From NCBI GenBank assembly GCA_020284085.1, contig JACEVL010000699.1, positions 1-64,000 on the forward strand: a stretch of 64,000 nt of DNA. The letters are read 5' to 3'. Positions 35,621 to 46,559 of this stretch are shown here, one piece after another; the stretch's first letter is position 1; each line of letters begins with the position of its first letter. Made by a program: the position numbers and the translations under genes. This stretch comes from Aporrectodea caliginosa. Its lineage: Eukaryota; Annelida; Clitellata; Crassiclitellata; Lumbricidae. A model generated the notes under the pieces. That model was not told the DNA's origin, did no database searches, and saw only the letters and a list, made by a program, of their open reading frames with translations.

Positions 35621-37344
35621 TAGACTGGTCCAAACGTATATGGGAAAAAATATGTTTTCAAAATATGCTGCTCCACAAGGCTGCCCCTGTTATACTTGAC
35701 TAGAAGACTCTGTGTTGACAAAATTGAAGAGATCTGAGCATGTTTAGAGGTCGCTAGGTTTTGACACTTTTTGTAGAAATTGCAAAAATTGTGCATCTGA
35801 TGCGTTAATAGCTGCATTATGAATTAAAATTAGCACCCATGAACATCAAGCACCATCTTTCTAAATCACGATCAATATGCCAATGGAATTTTAGTAAATA
35901 AAAGAAAAATAAGCTTATTTACAAATAAAACACTTGTGTCAAGTTCTTTCTGATAGATAAACGGTTGTTGGCTTATAGCTATTTTTAAATCTTGCATGCC
36001 AATTACAATTCGTTGCAATTCGCTTCATATACAACTGGATTGTTCAATATTGCTCTATATGCTGCTAATATAGCATGATTAGAGTATTTTTTAAATCTGT
36101 GAAGCCATCCTTGAATACGAAATAAGCATACAGCACATGTTTTTTCACTTTCTGCAATAAAAGCTCATACGTGACAAAAACGGCAGCTATGGTGGAACTG
36201 GCATCAACCAGGAGTATGTTGGCTGTTAGCGACGCCTGACAAACACATTCTTGGGTCTGGACTCCCAAAAAATGAGGCAATCCTGAGGAATTCCATGTTG
36301 CATTACCAGAACAGTTGGTGAGACCCAGAAAGCAACAATAGGTCTAGTCGTTGCGTCGGTAATTCGGGAGATAGCTAGAATCCCGCACAGCTGGATTCGG
36401 GTGTTCGCAAGCACTGTAAGTTGTATAAGCCAAGATTTCTGCTGATTCAAGGAGTTACAGTTTGAGGTCGAATTAAATTAACTTTTTCAGTCGTCATCTA
36501 TTATATTTCTTCGAACACCTTATAGCCATGCGCTTTCTTTGATGAGCGTGTCACTGAAGACATCGAGGCTGATCTGGTAATACAATCTTACTCATCCACC
36601 TAATCCGCTATCCATGCAGCGTCTGGACAGGAAATCCTTCGACCATCAGACTCCACTGGAAGCGTATGTCAAGAGGAGATCTTTAAAACTGCTTGCTTCT
36701 TACCATCCATGGTCAAGTACAACCCACAGCCTTCCTATCAAATGCTTCTACTCCCTGATCACTTGACCCTACTTTCTAGTCGATTAAAGAAAATGTAAAA
36801 CTGTTGATGGTCGTCCACGACTGTGGGGAACGTGTAGTGGCTCTGATCCAATCTTACAATGATGTAATAAGGATGAGTCACAGAAACAATACTGCAACTT
36901 GTCTCCAGTCATCGGACAAAATTTTCTGTTCCAACGAAGGCAAATTGAAATAATAATGAGTTGCGGGTTTTCAAGCATTTCAATGACGGGATTTATGCAG
37001 ACTGGATAACTTCTTCAATTATCCAAACTATATTTCATTACAAAATTAATGCAGCCTGACTAAGCAGTAACACTAGGCCTACACTATATATTTCTAATTG
37101 GGGATGTTTATTGTTAAAAATAAAAACTGACTTGAAAAAAATTATAACTGATTTGAAAAAAATCAAATTTATACATGTTTTTTGACAAGTTCATACTACA
37201 TAGCAAAAAGTCGAAAAACATAGCGACCTCTAAATATAATCCAATCTTTCCAAAATTTTGCATAGAGACTCATGTTTTCATGTGTAACAAGGGCAGCCTT
37301 GTGGAGCAATGCATTTCCAACTTTTAATTTTTTGGACCAGGCTA
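35621..37344 (+). mobile_element. Divergent 8-bp-duplication transposon, copy 3, inside the PC4-like exon
   Basis: ATGCAGAT at 35613-35620 and 37345-37352 flanks inverted repeats of about 170 bp that start TAGACTGGTCCAAA (left) and TAGCCTGGTCCAAA (right, inverse). Both contain GCTCCACAAGGCTGCCC and TTTAGAGGTCGCTA. The inner sequence keeps relics of the transposase of copies 1 and 2, such as CGERVVALIQSYNDV at about 36825-36870, with many stops. The element's own coding strand is plus, opposite to the gene it split. Confidence 0.82.
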
Positions 37345-37352
37345 ATGCAGAT

Positions 37353-37399
37353 AGGAAGCGATTATACCCGATGGATTCTTTGAAAAGATATTGAGGTTT
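37353..37399 (-). CDS. PC4-like gene, 5' part of exon 2 cut off by the transposon
   Basis: On the minus strand, ACATGTATGTATAG is a splice acceptor ending at 37400. The 47 nt after it read KPQYLFKESIGYNRF and continue through the 8-bp duplication in frame with the 161-codon part beyond the element (47+8+2 nt = 19 codons). This continuity, together with the 8-bp duplication, shows the transposon landed in coding sequence. Confidence 0.78.
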
Positions 37400-37525
37400 C
37401 TATACATACATGTAAGAATAAAAGAAAGAAAAAATTAAATACATAATATGAATGAAAATGCTAAAACCTACAATTTACAGTATTAGTATAAGCATTTAAC
37501 TTAATATACAAAGAATTATACATAC

Positions 37526-37579
37526 GGAAATTGAAGTCATGTTGAGCTGTTTGTAGAATTCTAGCTGTGCTTGAGTCAT
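37526..37579 (-). CDS. PC4-like gene, exon 1
   Basis: ATG at 37579 opens 18 codons (MTQAQLEFYKQLNMTSIS) that end exactly at a GTATGT donor (37525 downward). The intron is 126 bp (37400-37525) and phase 0, so exon 2 follows in frame. An earlier in-frame ATG at about 37645 overlaps the TATA box and so should lie outside the transcript. Confidence 0.68.
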
Positions 37580-37644
37580 TATACTCGATCGAGTGAAGCA
37601 AAAGCTTTGCGAGCGATATACTATTGCAAGAAATAACGTGTTCA

Positions 37645-37651
37645 TTTTATA
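37645..37651 (-). promoter_or_regulatory. TATA box of the PC4-like gene
   Basis: TATAAAA on the minus strand stands 66 nt before the exon 1 start codon. That predicts transcription start near 37615 and a 5' UTR of about 35 nt. The inverted-repeat arm A' begins only about 50 bp further upstream. Confidence 0.5.
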
Positions 37652-37702
37652 CTATAAGAGAAATTGTACTTTAAACTTTGTACATTAACGTATAGAATAG
37701 TG

Positions 37703-38166
37703 TTGGCTTCCAATTGGTTGCTGCTCTTGCTTCCACACAAAAACAAGAGTCACCTTGGAAGGTGGAGGGGGAGGGCAGGCACTGGCCCTACGAAGAGAGA
37801 TACCCTTGAAATGACCCTCCCAGCTAAACTATACAGTGGTTCGATGCGCATGCGCGGTCAATGTTTGTAAAAGCTGATGCAATGATTGGAATGGGGTGGT
37901 AGGCGGCGGCGAGGCACTAAGAAGAACGACCCTTGAAATGACTCTCTCGCCGCTTTAGTTGGGTGTGTGTTTCACGCTGATGTCATAGATTGACCTTTGA
38001 ACTGGCTCCAGAAAATACAGTCTGTCGCAACTGTCGCCAAAAAATACAGTCGTTTCTAGCTGATTACATCATTGTGACCTTTGAATTGGCTCCAGAAAAT
38101 ACACTCCTTCCACTTGAATTGGCTCCCATACCAGCCATGGGTTTGAACTGGCCCTCATATCCGCAG
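37703..38166 (-). repeat. Arm A' of the long inverted repeat
   Basis: Inverse of 25435-25900: it begins GGCTTCCAATTGGTTGCTGC and ends at GAACTGGCCCTCATATCCGC, with the same order of internal blocks. It lies directly upstream of the PC4-like promoter. A 70-bp internal duplication (the AAAATACAGTC blocks near 38010 and 38045) differs from arm A. Confidence 0.88.
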
Positions 38167-38359
38167 AGGCAAACACTCCGATATGCAGAGGCTAGTAAGC
38201 ACTTTTCTAGCCATGTGGAGGCTGAGGCTGAGTTGACTCTCATTTTAGAAGACTATGCATTTCTCATTGTAGAGAGGGTGGCAGCGAGGCTAAGAAGCAG
38301 AGAGGCAGAGAGAGGCTAAGAAGCAGAGAGAGGCAGAGAGTTGCTTAGAGAGCGAGAGC

Positions 38360-38361
<2 letters not shown>

Positions 38362-38452
<91 letters not shown>
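38362..38452. repeat. (GA)n microsatellite
   Basis: About 90 bp of GA repeat, preceded by an imperfect AGAGGCAGAGAG array at about 38290-38360. Confidence 0.97.
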
Positions 38453-38454
<2 letters not shown>

Positions 38455-38589
38455 GCAGAGCTCGCGTTTTCTCTAGAAGTGTGGAGGCTGAGTCAACTGC
38501 ATTTTTGAACGACGGCCGAGAGCTATCGGTATTCAACTTTGCAAAGCACATGGTAGGCTTTTCGCTTTTAGAGCAAGCGGAGTTTTCAA

Positions 38590-39535
38590 AACTTCTTGTT
38601 TGCATCCTTAAAATTCGAGAACATCGACTTTGCAACGTTAAAATTTTCAGAACTCCCCGTTTGCATCCTTAAAATTTCAGAACTTGTTGTTTTAGTTCCT
38701 TTATATTTGAGAACTTCTCGTTTGCAACCTTAAAATTTCAGAACTTGACGTTTTCCATCCAATGCATTTCAGACCTTGTGGTGGCAAATTTAAAATTTGA
38801 GAACTTCTTCATTGCAACTTTAAAATTTGCGAACTTCTTGCTTGCAAATTTAAAATTTCTGATCTTCTTTGCAACTTTAAAATTTGAGAACTTCTCGTTT
38901 GCAAATTTAAAATTTCAGAACTTCGCGTTTGCAACTTTAAAATTTTCTAAACTTCTTCATTGCAACTTTAAAATTTTTGAACTTCTTGTTTGCTACTTTA
39001 AAATTTGAGAACTTCTCGTTTGCAAATTTAAAGTTTGAGATCTTCTCATTTGCAAATTTAAAATTTCTGAACTTCTTATTTACAACTTTAAAAATTTCAG
39101 AGCCGGTAGTTTTCCAAATTTTAATCCTCAGGTTTGCATCTTTTAGATTTCAGAGCTGATGGTTTTCGAAATTTTAATCTTCAGGTTTGTATCTTTTAGA
39201 TTTCAGACATTGTGGTTTTCAAAATTTTAATTTTCAGGTTTGCATCCTTTAGATTTCAGAGCTGGTGGTTTTCAAAATTTTAATCCTCCGGTTTGCATCT
39301 TTTGGATTTCAGAGCTGGTGGTTTTCCAAATTTTAATCTTCAGGTTTGTATCTTTTAGATTTCAGAGCTGGTGGTTTTTCAAATTTTAAATCTTCGGGTT
39401 TGCATCTTTTAGGTTTCACACTGCTTTTCATCCATTAAGTTTCAGAAATTCAGATTTGAATCGTTTACATTTCAGACCTTGTGCTTTTCATCCGTTAAGT
39501 TTCAGAACTTCTGAGTTGCATCTTTTAGATATCGC
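38590..39535. repeat. Degenerate minisatellite array, 30-bp then about 53-bp units
   Basis: From about 38590 to 39110 the unit is near 30 bp, with TTTAAAATTT-GAGAACTTCT and GTTTGCAA. From about 39100 to 39420 it lengthens to about 53 bp, with TTTTAGATTTCAGAGCTGGT and GGTTTTCAAATTTTAATCTT. The plus-strand open frames across it are repeat artefacts. Confidence 0.9.
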
Positions 39536-39949
39536 CATTCGGTATTAGGGTGTCTTCAGTGAAATTATGCTGACTGTGAGTTCTTTAAGTAACTCGTCGT
39601 TTTTCATCCTTGCAAAGGTATGTGACTGAGAGAAACGTACAAATTTTAGACGCTGAAACGATGGCGAACATGGTAAACTTATGACTGTAGCGTGTATGGT
39701 TCCATTTAAGAATGATCGCTCATCGAATTTACATGTTTTTAGCTGAAATAACTGAATGAATGAAAGCCTGTACAGGCCTTCTATTAGTTTGGAAAGCTAA
39801 TGAGGAACGCCTATGAGATTGGTAATGTCGCATCTCTTAGGTTGAGCAATGGCATTTTTTCTTAGTACACCACCAACGTGCCCTGTTTCAAGTGTTTAAA
39901 AATGAAGGTTTTAATCTATTTGCCAGTCGTTCTCTGCTTGTACACTGAA

Positions 39950-39972
39950 GAGTGGCAGCAAAGCTGCCACTC
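39950..39972 (+). ncRNA. Hairpin, right copy, with compensated stem changes
   Basis: GAGTGGCAGC-AAA-GCTGCCACTC is a perfect 10-bp stem. Against 29211-29233, two stem pairs differ and both partners changed together. The flanks (TTTCAAGTGTTTAAAAATGA upstream, a CGG run downstream) are homologous. Confidence 0.4.
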
Positions 39973-39986
39973 TGTTACACTCTGTT

Positions 39987-39987
<1 letters not shown>

Positions 39988-40020
<33 letters not shown>
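39988..40020. repeat. (CGG)n repeat
   Basis: A pure CGG run of about 33 bp follows a duplicated ACTCTGTTAC. Confidence 0.95.
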
Positions 40021-40021
<1 letters not shown>

Positions 40022-40164
40022 ACGGGCCTCCTCTGATCTTACCAGTATACATGGGCTGCCATGTCGCTTACACATTAGGGAGTTATAGCATCACTTTTGT
40101 CCAAGTCTTATAATTTTGGAGTTTATACTGCAAACAGAGTATCAAACTTGAAATTCTCTAAAGC

Positions 40165-40480
40165 TCACGTGCGCGGTCAATGTTTGTAAAAGCTGATGCA
40201 ATGATTGGAGTGGGGGTGGAAGTCGCTGGCGAGGCACTAAGAAGAATGACCCTTGAAATGAACCTCCCACAGCTTTTAATTAGTGGGTGTCTGTTTCACG
40301 CTGATGTCGTCGTTTGACCTTTGAACTGTACTTGGCATAATGAAGTGAGCCAGTAATGATAGTCGTATCTAGGTCAAAAGTGAGCCAGTAATGATAGTCG
40401 TATCTAGCTGATGACGTCATTGTGACCTTTGAACTGTACTTTGGGCTGGATTGGCTGACAAAAGTCATAGTTCTTCCACT
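40165..40480 (-). repeat. Third, partial copy of arm A'
   Basis: CGCGGTCAATGTTTGTAAAA through CTAAGAAGAATGACCCTTGA and GTGACCTTTGAACTG repeats arm A' in the same orientation with more divergence. The distal part has a duplicated GTGAGCCAGTAATGATAGTC. Confidence 0.8.
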
Positions 40481-40559
40481 ACTGCTATGTCGAATCATCC
40501 ATTTTGCACTTCCTATTTTTATTTTTGTTTATTAACGAAAACAAAGATGAATTTTCGTT

Positions 40560-40745
40560 ATTGTTATTTTCGTTATAGTTATAGTTATAGTTAATGATAT
40601 TTTTTAGTTACAGTTATAGTTATAGTTATCGTTAACGAAATCATTTTATTTTCGCTAACGAACATTTTCGTTATCGTTATCGTTAACGAGAATCACACTG
40701 CCGTGAACCATGTTCGTTAGCGAAAATAAAATGATTTCGTCATAA
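40560..40745. repeat. (GTTATA)n tract with long palindrome
   Basis: GTTATA units at 40563-40635 are followed by a palindrome: AATCATTTTATTTTCGCTAA at about 40638-40660 and its inverse TTAGCGAAAATAAAATGATT at about 40715-40738. GTTATCGTTAACGA units lie between. It looks like a small foldback repeat. Confidence 0.7.
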
Positions 40746-40871
40746 GCTAAACTATTAATACGAATGCGAGATCTTGTTCAAGAAAGACATATAATAGGAA
40801 AGATAATTATTCCAACGTACCAAAAATACGGGCTCACGCCAGTTTTATATTTAGAAGCAAATTCCCCATGG

Positions 40872-41680
40872 CAGGGTTGCCAGATTTCGAAAGTGTTTGG
40901 TCGCGAAACCAAGTCGAAAAGTAGCCCAAAAGTCGCGAGTTGAGCAGCTAAATGAAAACTTTAATAATTTTTTGCTAGGCACGTCAATAAGCTACTTCAG
41001 CATTACCAGTGCGCATGCGCAGCCAGTTTACTTTTACTTCCGGTGATAGTTCGCCGTTCAAAAACAAACGGAATGGTGCCGGTAGCGATGTTGCTGTGAT
41101 CTACTTTGACGCAAAGATTAGAAGATATTTGATTGCCACGAGTTCATGTTTAACTCGACGAAGTTGTCTTGTGGCATCTTTCTGTTATAAATTTCTTCAA
41201 TTCATCTAAATTCCCTCGATTAAAGTCGTCCACTTTGAACGATTCGTCTAAGCTATCCGCCATGTTTAGCTTTGTTTATGAACTGGGGAACTATCACCTT
41301 TCCCGTGATGCCTTGCGGGAAAAATAATGCTGAAGTAGCTTATATGCATACTTTTTTGGCTTCGCCAAGACACGTGATGAAACCATTGACGTACAAATTT
41401 TGGTTGCCAGACTGCTTAGTGCTTACCGTAGACTAGTCCGTACTCCGTAGAGCAGGCATTTATTTCTAAGTAAGCAACACCGCCTAAGAATAGTAGCTAG
41501 TAAGAGCGACCAAGTAGCCTAAGGCGGTCAATTTATGAGAATGCATAATGTCGCCGTCGCGACCGCGAGACAACTCAAAAGTAGCCCAAATATCGCGAGG
41601 TCGCGAGGACGAAGTTTTCAGTCGCGAGCGCCTTGAAAAGTAGCCCAACTCGCGCTTTTCGCGATGACCTGGCAACCCTG
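40872..41680. mobile_element. hAT-like element, 809 bp, perfect 8-bp duplication
   Basis: CCCCATGG at 40864-40871 and 41681-41688 flanks CAGGGTTGCCAG and its inverse CTGGCAACCCTG. Both ends carry AAGTAGCCCAA and TCGCGA blocks. A smaller inverted-repeat element (40990-41345) is nested inside. Related to the hAT at 51716-52126. Confidence 0.93.
40990..41345. mobile_element. Nested MITE with AGCTACTTCAGCATTA ends
   Basis: AGCTACTTCAGCATTA near 40990 and the inverse TAATGCTGAAGTAGCT near 41327 bound about 355 bp. TA lies on both sides. No coding sequence is seen. It lies within the hAT-like element, so it is younger. Confidence 0.65.
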
Positions 41681-41688
41681 CCCCATGG

Positions 41689-42900
41689 TCGATACTTTTC
41701 TGTAGCCTACCGCAGACGTAGACTACATCAACGGTCGAGTGATTGACAGTTGTAAGTTCTGGCACAGAGCTGATCGAGTGACTGACTGCGGGGTGCAAGA
41801 GTGCAGTTCCTGCAGGTGGCTGCGGAAATGGAAATCCCAGCTATTTAGCATGACCTGGCTCTCATGGCTTCATGGTGACAGGCTGTATGATTGTAATTGC
41901 TATAGGCCTAGTCGCCCTAATGTAACAGACAACAATAGTTTCGACCATGGGAATTTGTTCTAAAAATAAAACTCGCGTCATCGCTGCACGCTGCACGCAC
42001 ACGCATCGTGCGTTACAATAATGATTAAACTGCTCAAGTTTGGAGATTACGATTATGAACCCAACTTCTATTTCAGCAAAAACTTATTTTTTATCAATCC
42101 ATATTTCATTTTAAACTGAGAGCGCGTGATAAGCGTTTCCGATAATGAAATAATTTACCAACCTAAACGACGTGTTTGTAATTATGGATATAATTTAGCA
42201 ACGTAAACTAAGGATTTATCAGATAACCCGGTTACTACTGATAAAATGTAGGCCTAATTAAGTGCAAGTAACGTCGCATCCATTGCAATGTTTACTAGTA
42301 AAACGGTTACAGTACGTATCATGCAGTTAACTCGATCAGCTGCAGCTGGCAGCTGACCTTTTTCCTGCTAGAATTGCCAAGGACTTTAGATGGGATAAAT
42401 ATGGGATCTGTTACAGTAGGCCTCCTGTTCCAATGTGGGAAAATCGGCTCTATGAAGGCACGATCACAAGGTTATGCAATACAAATGGAAATTTATAGCG
42501 CGTTTGAGCAAGACAATTCTTGCACAAGAGCTCGTTGCATAATGAAAAGTTTCGACCGTGGGGAATTTGTTTCTAAAAATAAAACTCAATAGGTTACATG
42601 TATGGGTATATTTCACAACCGGAGGCAAATTCAGAAATAGAATTAGAGAAAAATAAAGTCATGCAAAATTGAAAAAATTTCTTACACAAATATTTGCATG
42701 GCATTGCTGAAGCATACTTAATATTGAACAGAGCTTAAATTTGACAGATTTGGCATAATTCTTTATTTTAGTTTTTTTGCTATACGAAACACATGCGACT
42801 TTGATCCCTAAATATTTACAATTCCGTTACGTACTAAATACGCATTACAATATACCACCACTGTTTATAATTAGTGATCAATTAGCATTAAAAGATTGCA
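41689..42900. other. Non-coding stretch
   Basis: No gene or clear element is seen. A TCGACC(A/G)TGGG-GAATTTGTT phrase with AAAATAAAACTC occurs twice (near 41941 and 42553), a short dispersed duplication. Confidence 0.4.
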
Positions 42901-42904
42901 GACC

Positions 42905-44040
42905 AAAGCGGAAACGGATAATTGCTTAGGAGAGGAACAATATGGGTTCAAGAAGGGAAGAGGGACAAGAGATGCAGTGGCAGCGCTAAGAGTAATAGCG
43001 GAAAGAAGCATCCAGCATGGACAGGACATATAGGCCTACATCTGTTTCGTAGACTATGAAAAAGGTTTTGGCCGAGTGGACTGGAAGAAATTGATGAGAA
43101 TATTGAGACGAATAGGAGTGGACTGGAGAGAAAGAAGACTGATAGGCAATCTATACATGGGACAAAGAGTAAAGATAAGAATCGATGGAGAATGCTCAGA
43201 ACCCGGAAAATAGGAAGAGGAGTGAGGCAGGGATGCCCACTGTCACCAATTCTATTCAACATCTACATAGAAGAAATTGTTAGAGAAACGTTAGAGGAGC
43301 TGTAAGAGGGGGTAAAAGTGGGTGGGAAAATGGTGAAAGCATTGAGATTTGCAGACGACTAAGCGATGATGGCAAGCAGTCAGGAAGGTCTACAACTAAT
43401 GATGGACCGCTTAAACAGCATATCAATGTATCAATGGACTATGACATGAAAATAAACATAAAGAAAACAAAGGTCATGAAGATAAGTAAGAGAGGGGAAG
43501 AAACAATAAACATCACATTAAATGGGGAAGAAATAGAACAGGTGAAGAAGTTCTGTTATTTGGGAAGTGTGGTTACAGAGGATGCAAGGTGCCATGTGGA
43601 AGTGAAAAGAAGAATAGCCATGGGAAAAGATGTATTCTACAAAAGAGGGGAGCTCCTCAGAGGCGGTCTAAACAGGAAGCTGAAGAAGAGAATGGTAAAG
43701 ACATTAGTGTGGAGTGTTGTCCTATACGGCTCTGAGACATGGACAATGAGGCAACAGTACACATTAGCCAGCCACTTCATACATCGTCTTTGCTTAACCT
43801 TAGATTCATGTATATCATAATTATATAGAATACGCTGGATAGCTAATATAAATGAGGATATAACATCACTTGGACTAACACTAAAGGGAGCAATGGACTT
43901 GTCAAATAACCGAGGACAATGGAGATCATCTTTTCGTATCCATCGCCGAAAAACGGCTCGCGTCAAGACCTGATAATGATAACGATGGTGATGATGTTGA
44001 TGATGGTGATGATGATGATGATGATATTATATTTTGCGAT
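42905..44040 (+). mobile_element. RTE-type LINE reverse transcriptase ruin
   Basis: Readable parts, broken by several stops: EEQYGFKKGRGTRDAVAALR; ICFVDYEKGFGRVDW; RQGCPLSPILFNIYIEE; then RFADD followed directly by a stop. Next comes an open frame (43434-43820) with KINIKKTKVMKISKRGEE, KKFCYLGSVVTEDARCHVEV and SVVLYGSETWTM. After a deletion or insertion near 43768, the family-typical C-terminal end RIRWIANINEDI and HRRKTARVKT follows. The 3' end is a GATGAT repeat at about 43978-44030. Of the LINEs here it is the only one of this type. Confidence 0.87.
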
Positions 44041-45685
44041 CTGGTTTCTCCAAAGTTCAACGACTTTGACTTGAATTGAGTCAATTGACCATAGATCGCT
44101 GCCTTGTGCTATATGTTAGCGGCGCTATAAAAGTCATTGGAATAGATTCTTTCATAGGATGCCATTGATGTAACCGATATGTATTGCTGTTCTGTTCCCT
44201 CTACAACTAAGTCGTTTAGATCTGGCAGAAAGTTATATCTTTATGGATTAAATTTTTTCCTCGGACTGTCTTCGGATTTTATGGGCCTTAGGAACCAGAT
44301 TAGGAGAAACAAATAAAGGACTATGAGATATCCTGAGAGGCATTCGTGGAAGATCAGATGGCGAAGAAGAGGACAGGAAGACAGACAGTGAGACAGATAG
44401 GAAGACATACAGTGAGACAGATAGACAGGAAGACAGACAGTCCTCTTCCTTGCCGTCTGATCTTCACACCGTCAGTGTACTCATGTATAGCTGAGATGCA
44501 TAGAGGCCTAGATGGAGCAGAAACCATGAAACAAATTTCTGCCTGGACAGCAATTGAACCCTCGAACTATCGGGTGACAGTCGATCACGATAGCCATTAG
44601 TTAATTACCGCACAGGACCTACTTGTAGATTAACTAAGTCTTAGTAGAGGTAATTTATAAAGAGTCGGTAGATCATAGGCTAGTTGCCATTACAATTAAA
44701 TCACCCAGTTGAGCCTGTGCTATACCCACCGCTTGAGAGGATGCTTGATGAAATTTGTACTGACTATCATGGGTGTTACTATGTCGTCAAACCATCCATC
44801 AAAGAACTTCTATTTTGCTTCATTGATGGATGGGTATTTTCCATTCAGCATCACGCCATTAACCATCATTTAAGAAGTCATTTTATTTCCATGTCTGTGA
44901 ATGATCACAATCAGGATTCTTGCATTCGTAAGCTTAAAGTTATCGAGTCTTTAGAATACCGGGTCGATGTTTACGTTTTATCCGAACTTTGAGACCAGAC
45001 TTCTGAAGAGGAGCCTGAGCTCAGGTTTCGGATGAACTTTCTTAACTTTTAAATACTCTTACAGTCTTTATGTGAATTTCATACATCTTGAGGATAAATT
45101 TAAAGCCATTTTTACCTGGCAGCTCATCTCCATTTGATCGTTGATCTAGATAGATGGAGATTGCTGAATGGTAACGGGCTGGCACGAAGATCAGAAGGAC
45201 AAGAAAATAACCTCATATAGTTGACTCAGACACAAACTCCTTAGGGGCGACTGTAAAATTAGCAATAGGACGGATGGACGCCATACAGTTAAATTCGATT
45301 CCTGTTAAGCTTTTTATCATCTGTTATCATCTGTCATGTTATCTTACTGCGTACCGTACTTGTCAGCTTGAGCAAACAATAAAATATAGTAATAATAGAA
45401 AGAAGGAATAAATAAACGAATATTAAAGGACTGTGATTCATTTAGGCAGGTATAATAGGTACACATTAACGTTATAGTACACGAAGTTATCAGATTACAT
45501 CAGATTACACCAACGCCCAGAGATTTGTATCAAGGTTTAAACCCTTTGTCGACACCTGTGTAACGTATTCCGCAACAGAAGGAATTTTACCTCTGAGAGG
45601 AAATCGGAAATTACGAGTGATAGAGAAGTTAGTTCGTTGCAATGATATGGGATTTCCGTGAAGAAAAGGCAGAGGATCTATTTTA
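44041..45685. other. Repeat-rich non-coding stretch
   Basis: GGAACCAGATTAGGAGAAAC with TATCCTGAGAGGCA (44289-44342) recurs at about 55325-55372, so this is a dispersed repeat. A hairpin with an 11-bp stem (CCATCCATCAA / TTGATGGATGG) lies at about 44791-44833. The frame at 44684-44992 has no recognised domain. Confidence 0.45.
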
Positions 45686-46500
45686 GACTAGGCTTGGAAT
45701 CTCAAAATGACACTGTTAGAAGCAAATCATGTAACAATTTGCTAACCGGTGTTTCATATTCCTTAGCCCCAAACATGTTAATTTAGACTCTAAAATTATG
45801 TCTCCATCACATAAAATGCTTCACTTATAGCCTATGTTTGAAGATAATGGCCGCCATCTTGTCCGCCATTTTGGTTTCCAGGTAGTGCTACATTATGTTT
45901 CTTTAGTTCTATCGCATTCCTTGACCCCGACAATGTTAATTTAGACTCTAAAATCAGGTTTCCATCACATACATGACTTCAATTATAGTCATCTGAAGAT
46001 TCTGGCCGCCATTTTGTCCGCCATTTTGTCCTCCATATTGGTTTTCTGGTAGTGCTACATATTTGTATTTAGTTCTATCGCAATCTTTGACCCTTAAAAT
46101 GTTAATTTAGACTCTAAAATCAGGTTTCCCGCACATACAATACTTCAGTTGTAGCCATTTGAAGATAATGACCGCCATTTTGTCCGCCATTTTGGTTTTT
46201 TGGCAGAGCTACTTGTGTGTTTTTAGTTCCATCACATTCCTCGACCCTGAGAATGTTAATTTAGACTCTAAAATCATGTTCCCATCACAATCAAAACGTC
46301 ACTGATAGCAATTTGAAGCTATTAGCCACCATTTTGGCCGCCATCTTGTTTTCCCATGCAACCGCTCAAAATCCAGGTTGCTAACAGCGATTTTCGTTTT
46401 CAGCAGGGTCAAATTAGTCTAGAAACACCGGTTAGCAAATTGTTACATGATTTGCTTCTAACAGTGATTTCTAGAGCCCTTTTCAAATTCCAAGCCTAGA
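45686..46500. mobile_element. hAT-like element made of 158-bp repeats with YY1-type motifs
   Basis: CTATTTTA at 45678-45685 and 46501-46508 is a perfect 8-bp duplication. The inverted ends (CTAGGCTTGGAAT) continue for about 70 bp through TGTTAGAAGCAAATCATGTA and AACAATTTGCTAACCGGTGT. Between them four units of 154-166 bp start at about 45777, 45935, 46101 and 46255, each opening GTTAATTTAGACTCTAAAAT. The units contain CCGCCATNTTG seven times plus two near matches. No coding sequence. Confidence 0.88.
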
Positions 46501-46559
46501 CTATTTTAATGACTGTAGGACTTTGGAAGGAACGACTTTAATTTTCAACGGACGTTGAC

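Noticed and set aside
41009..41209. A 66-codon frame as a gene
   Set aside because: It lies within a MITE nested in a hAT, with no domain.
44684..44992. A 102-codon open frame as a gene
   Set aside because: No domain, no splice or poly(A) context, and it overlaps a hairpin-containing repeat-rich stretch.
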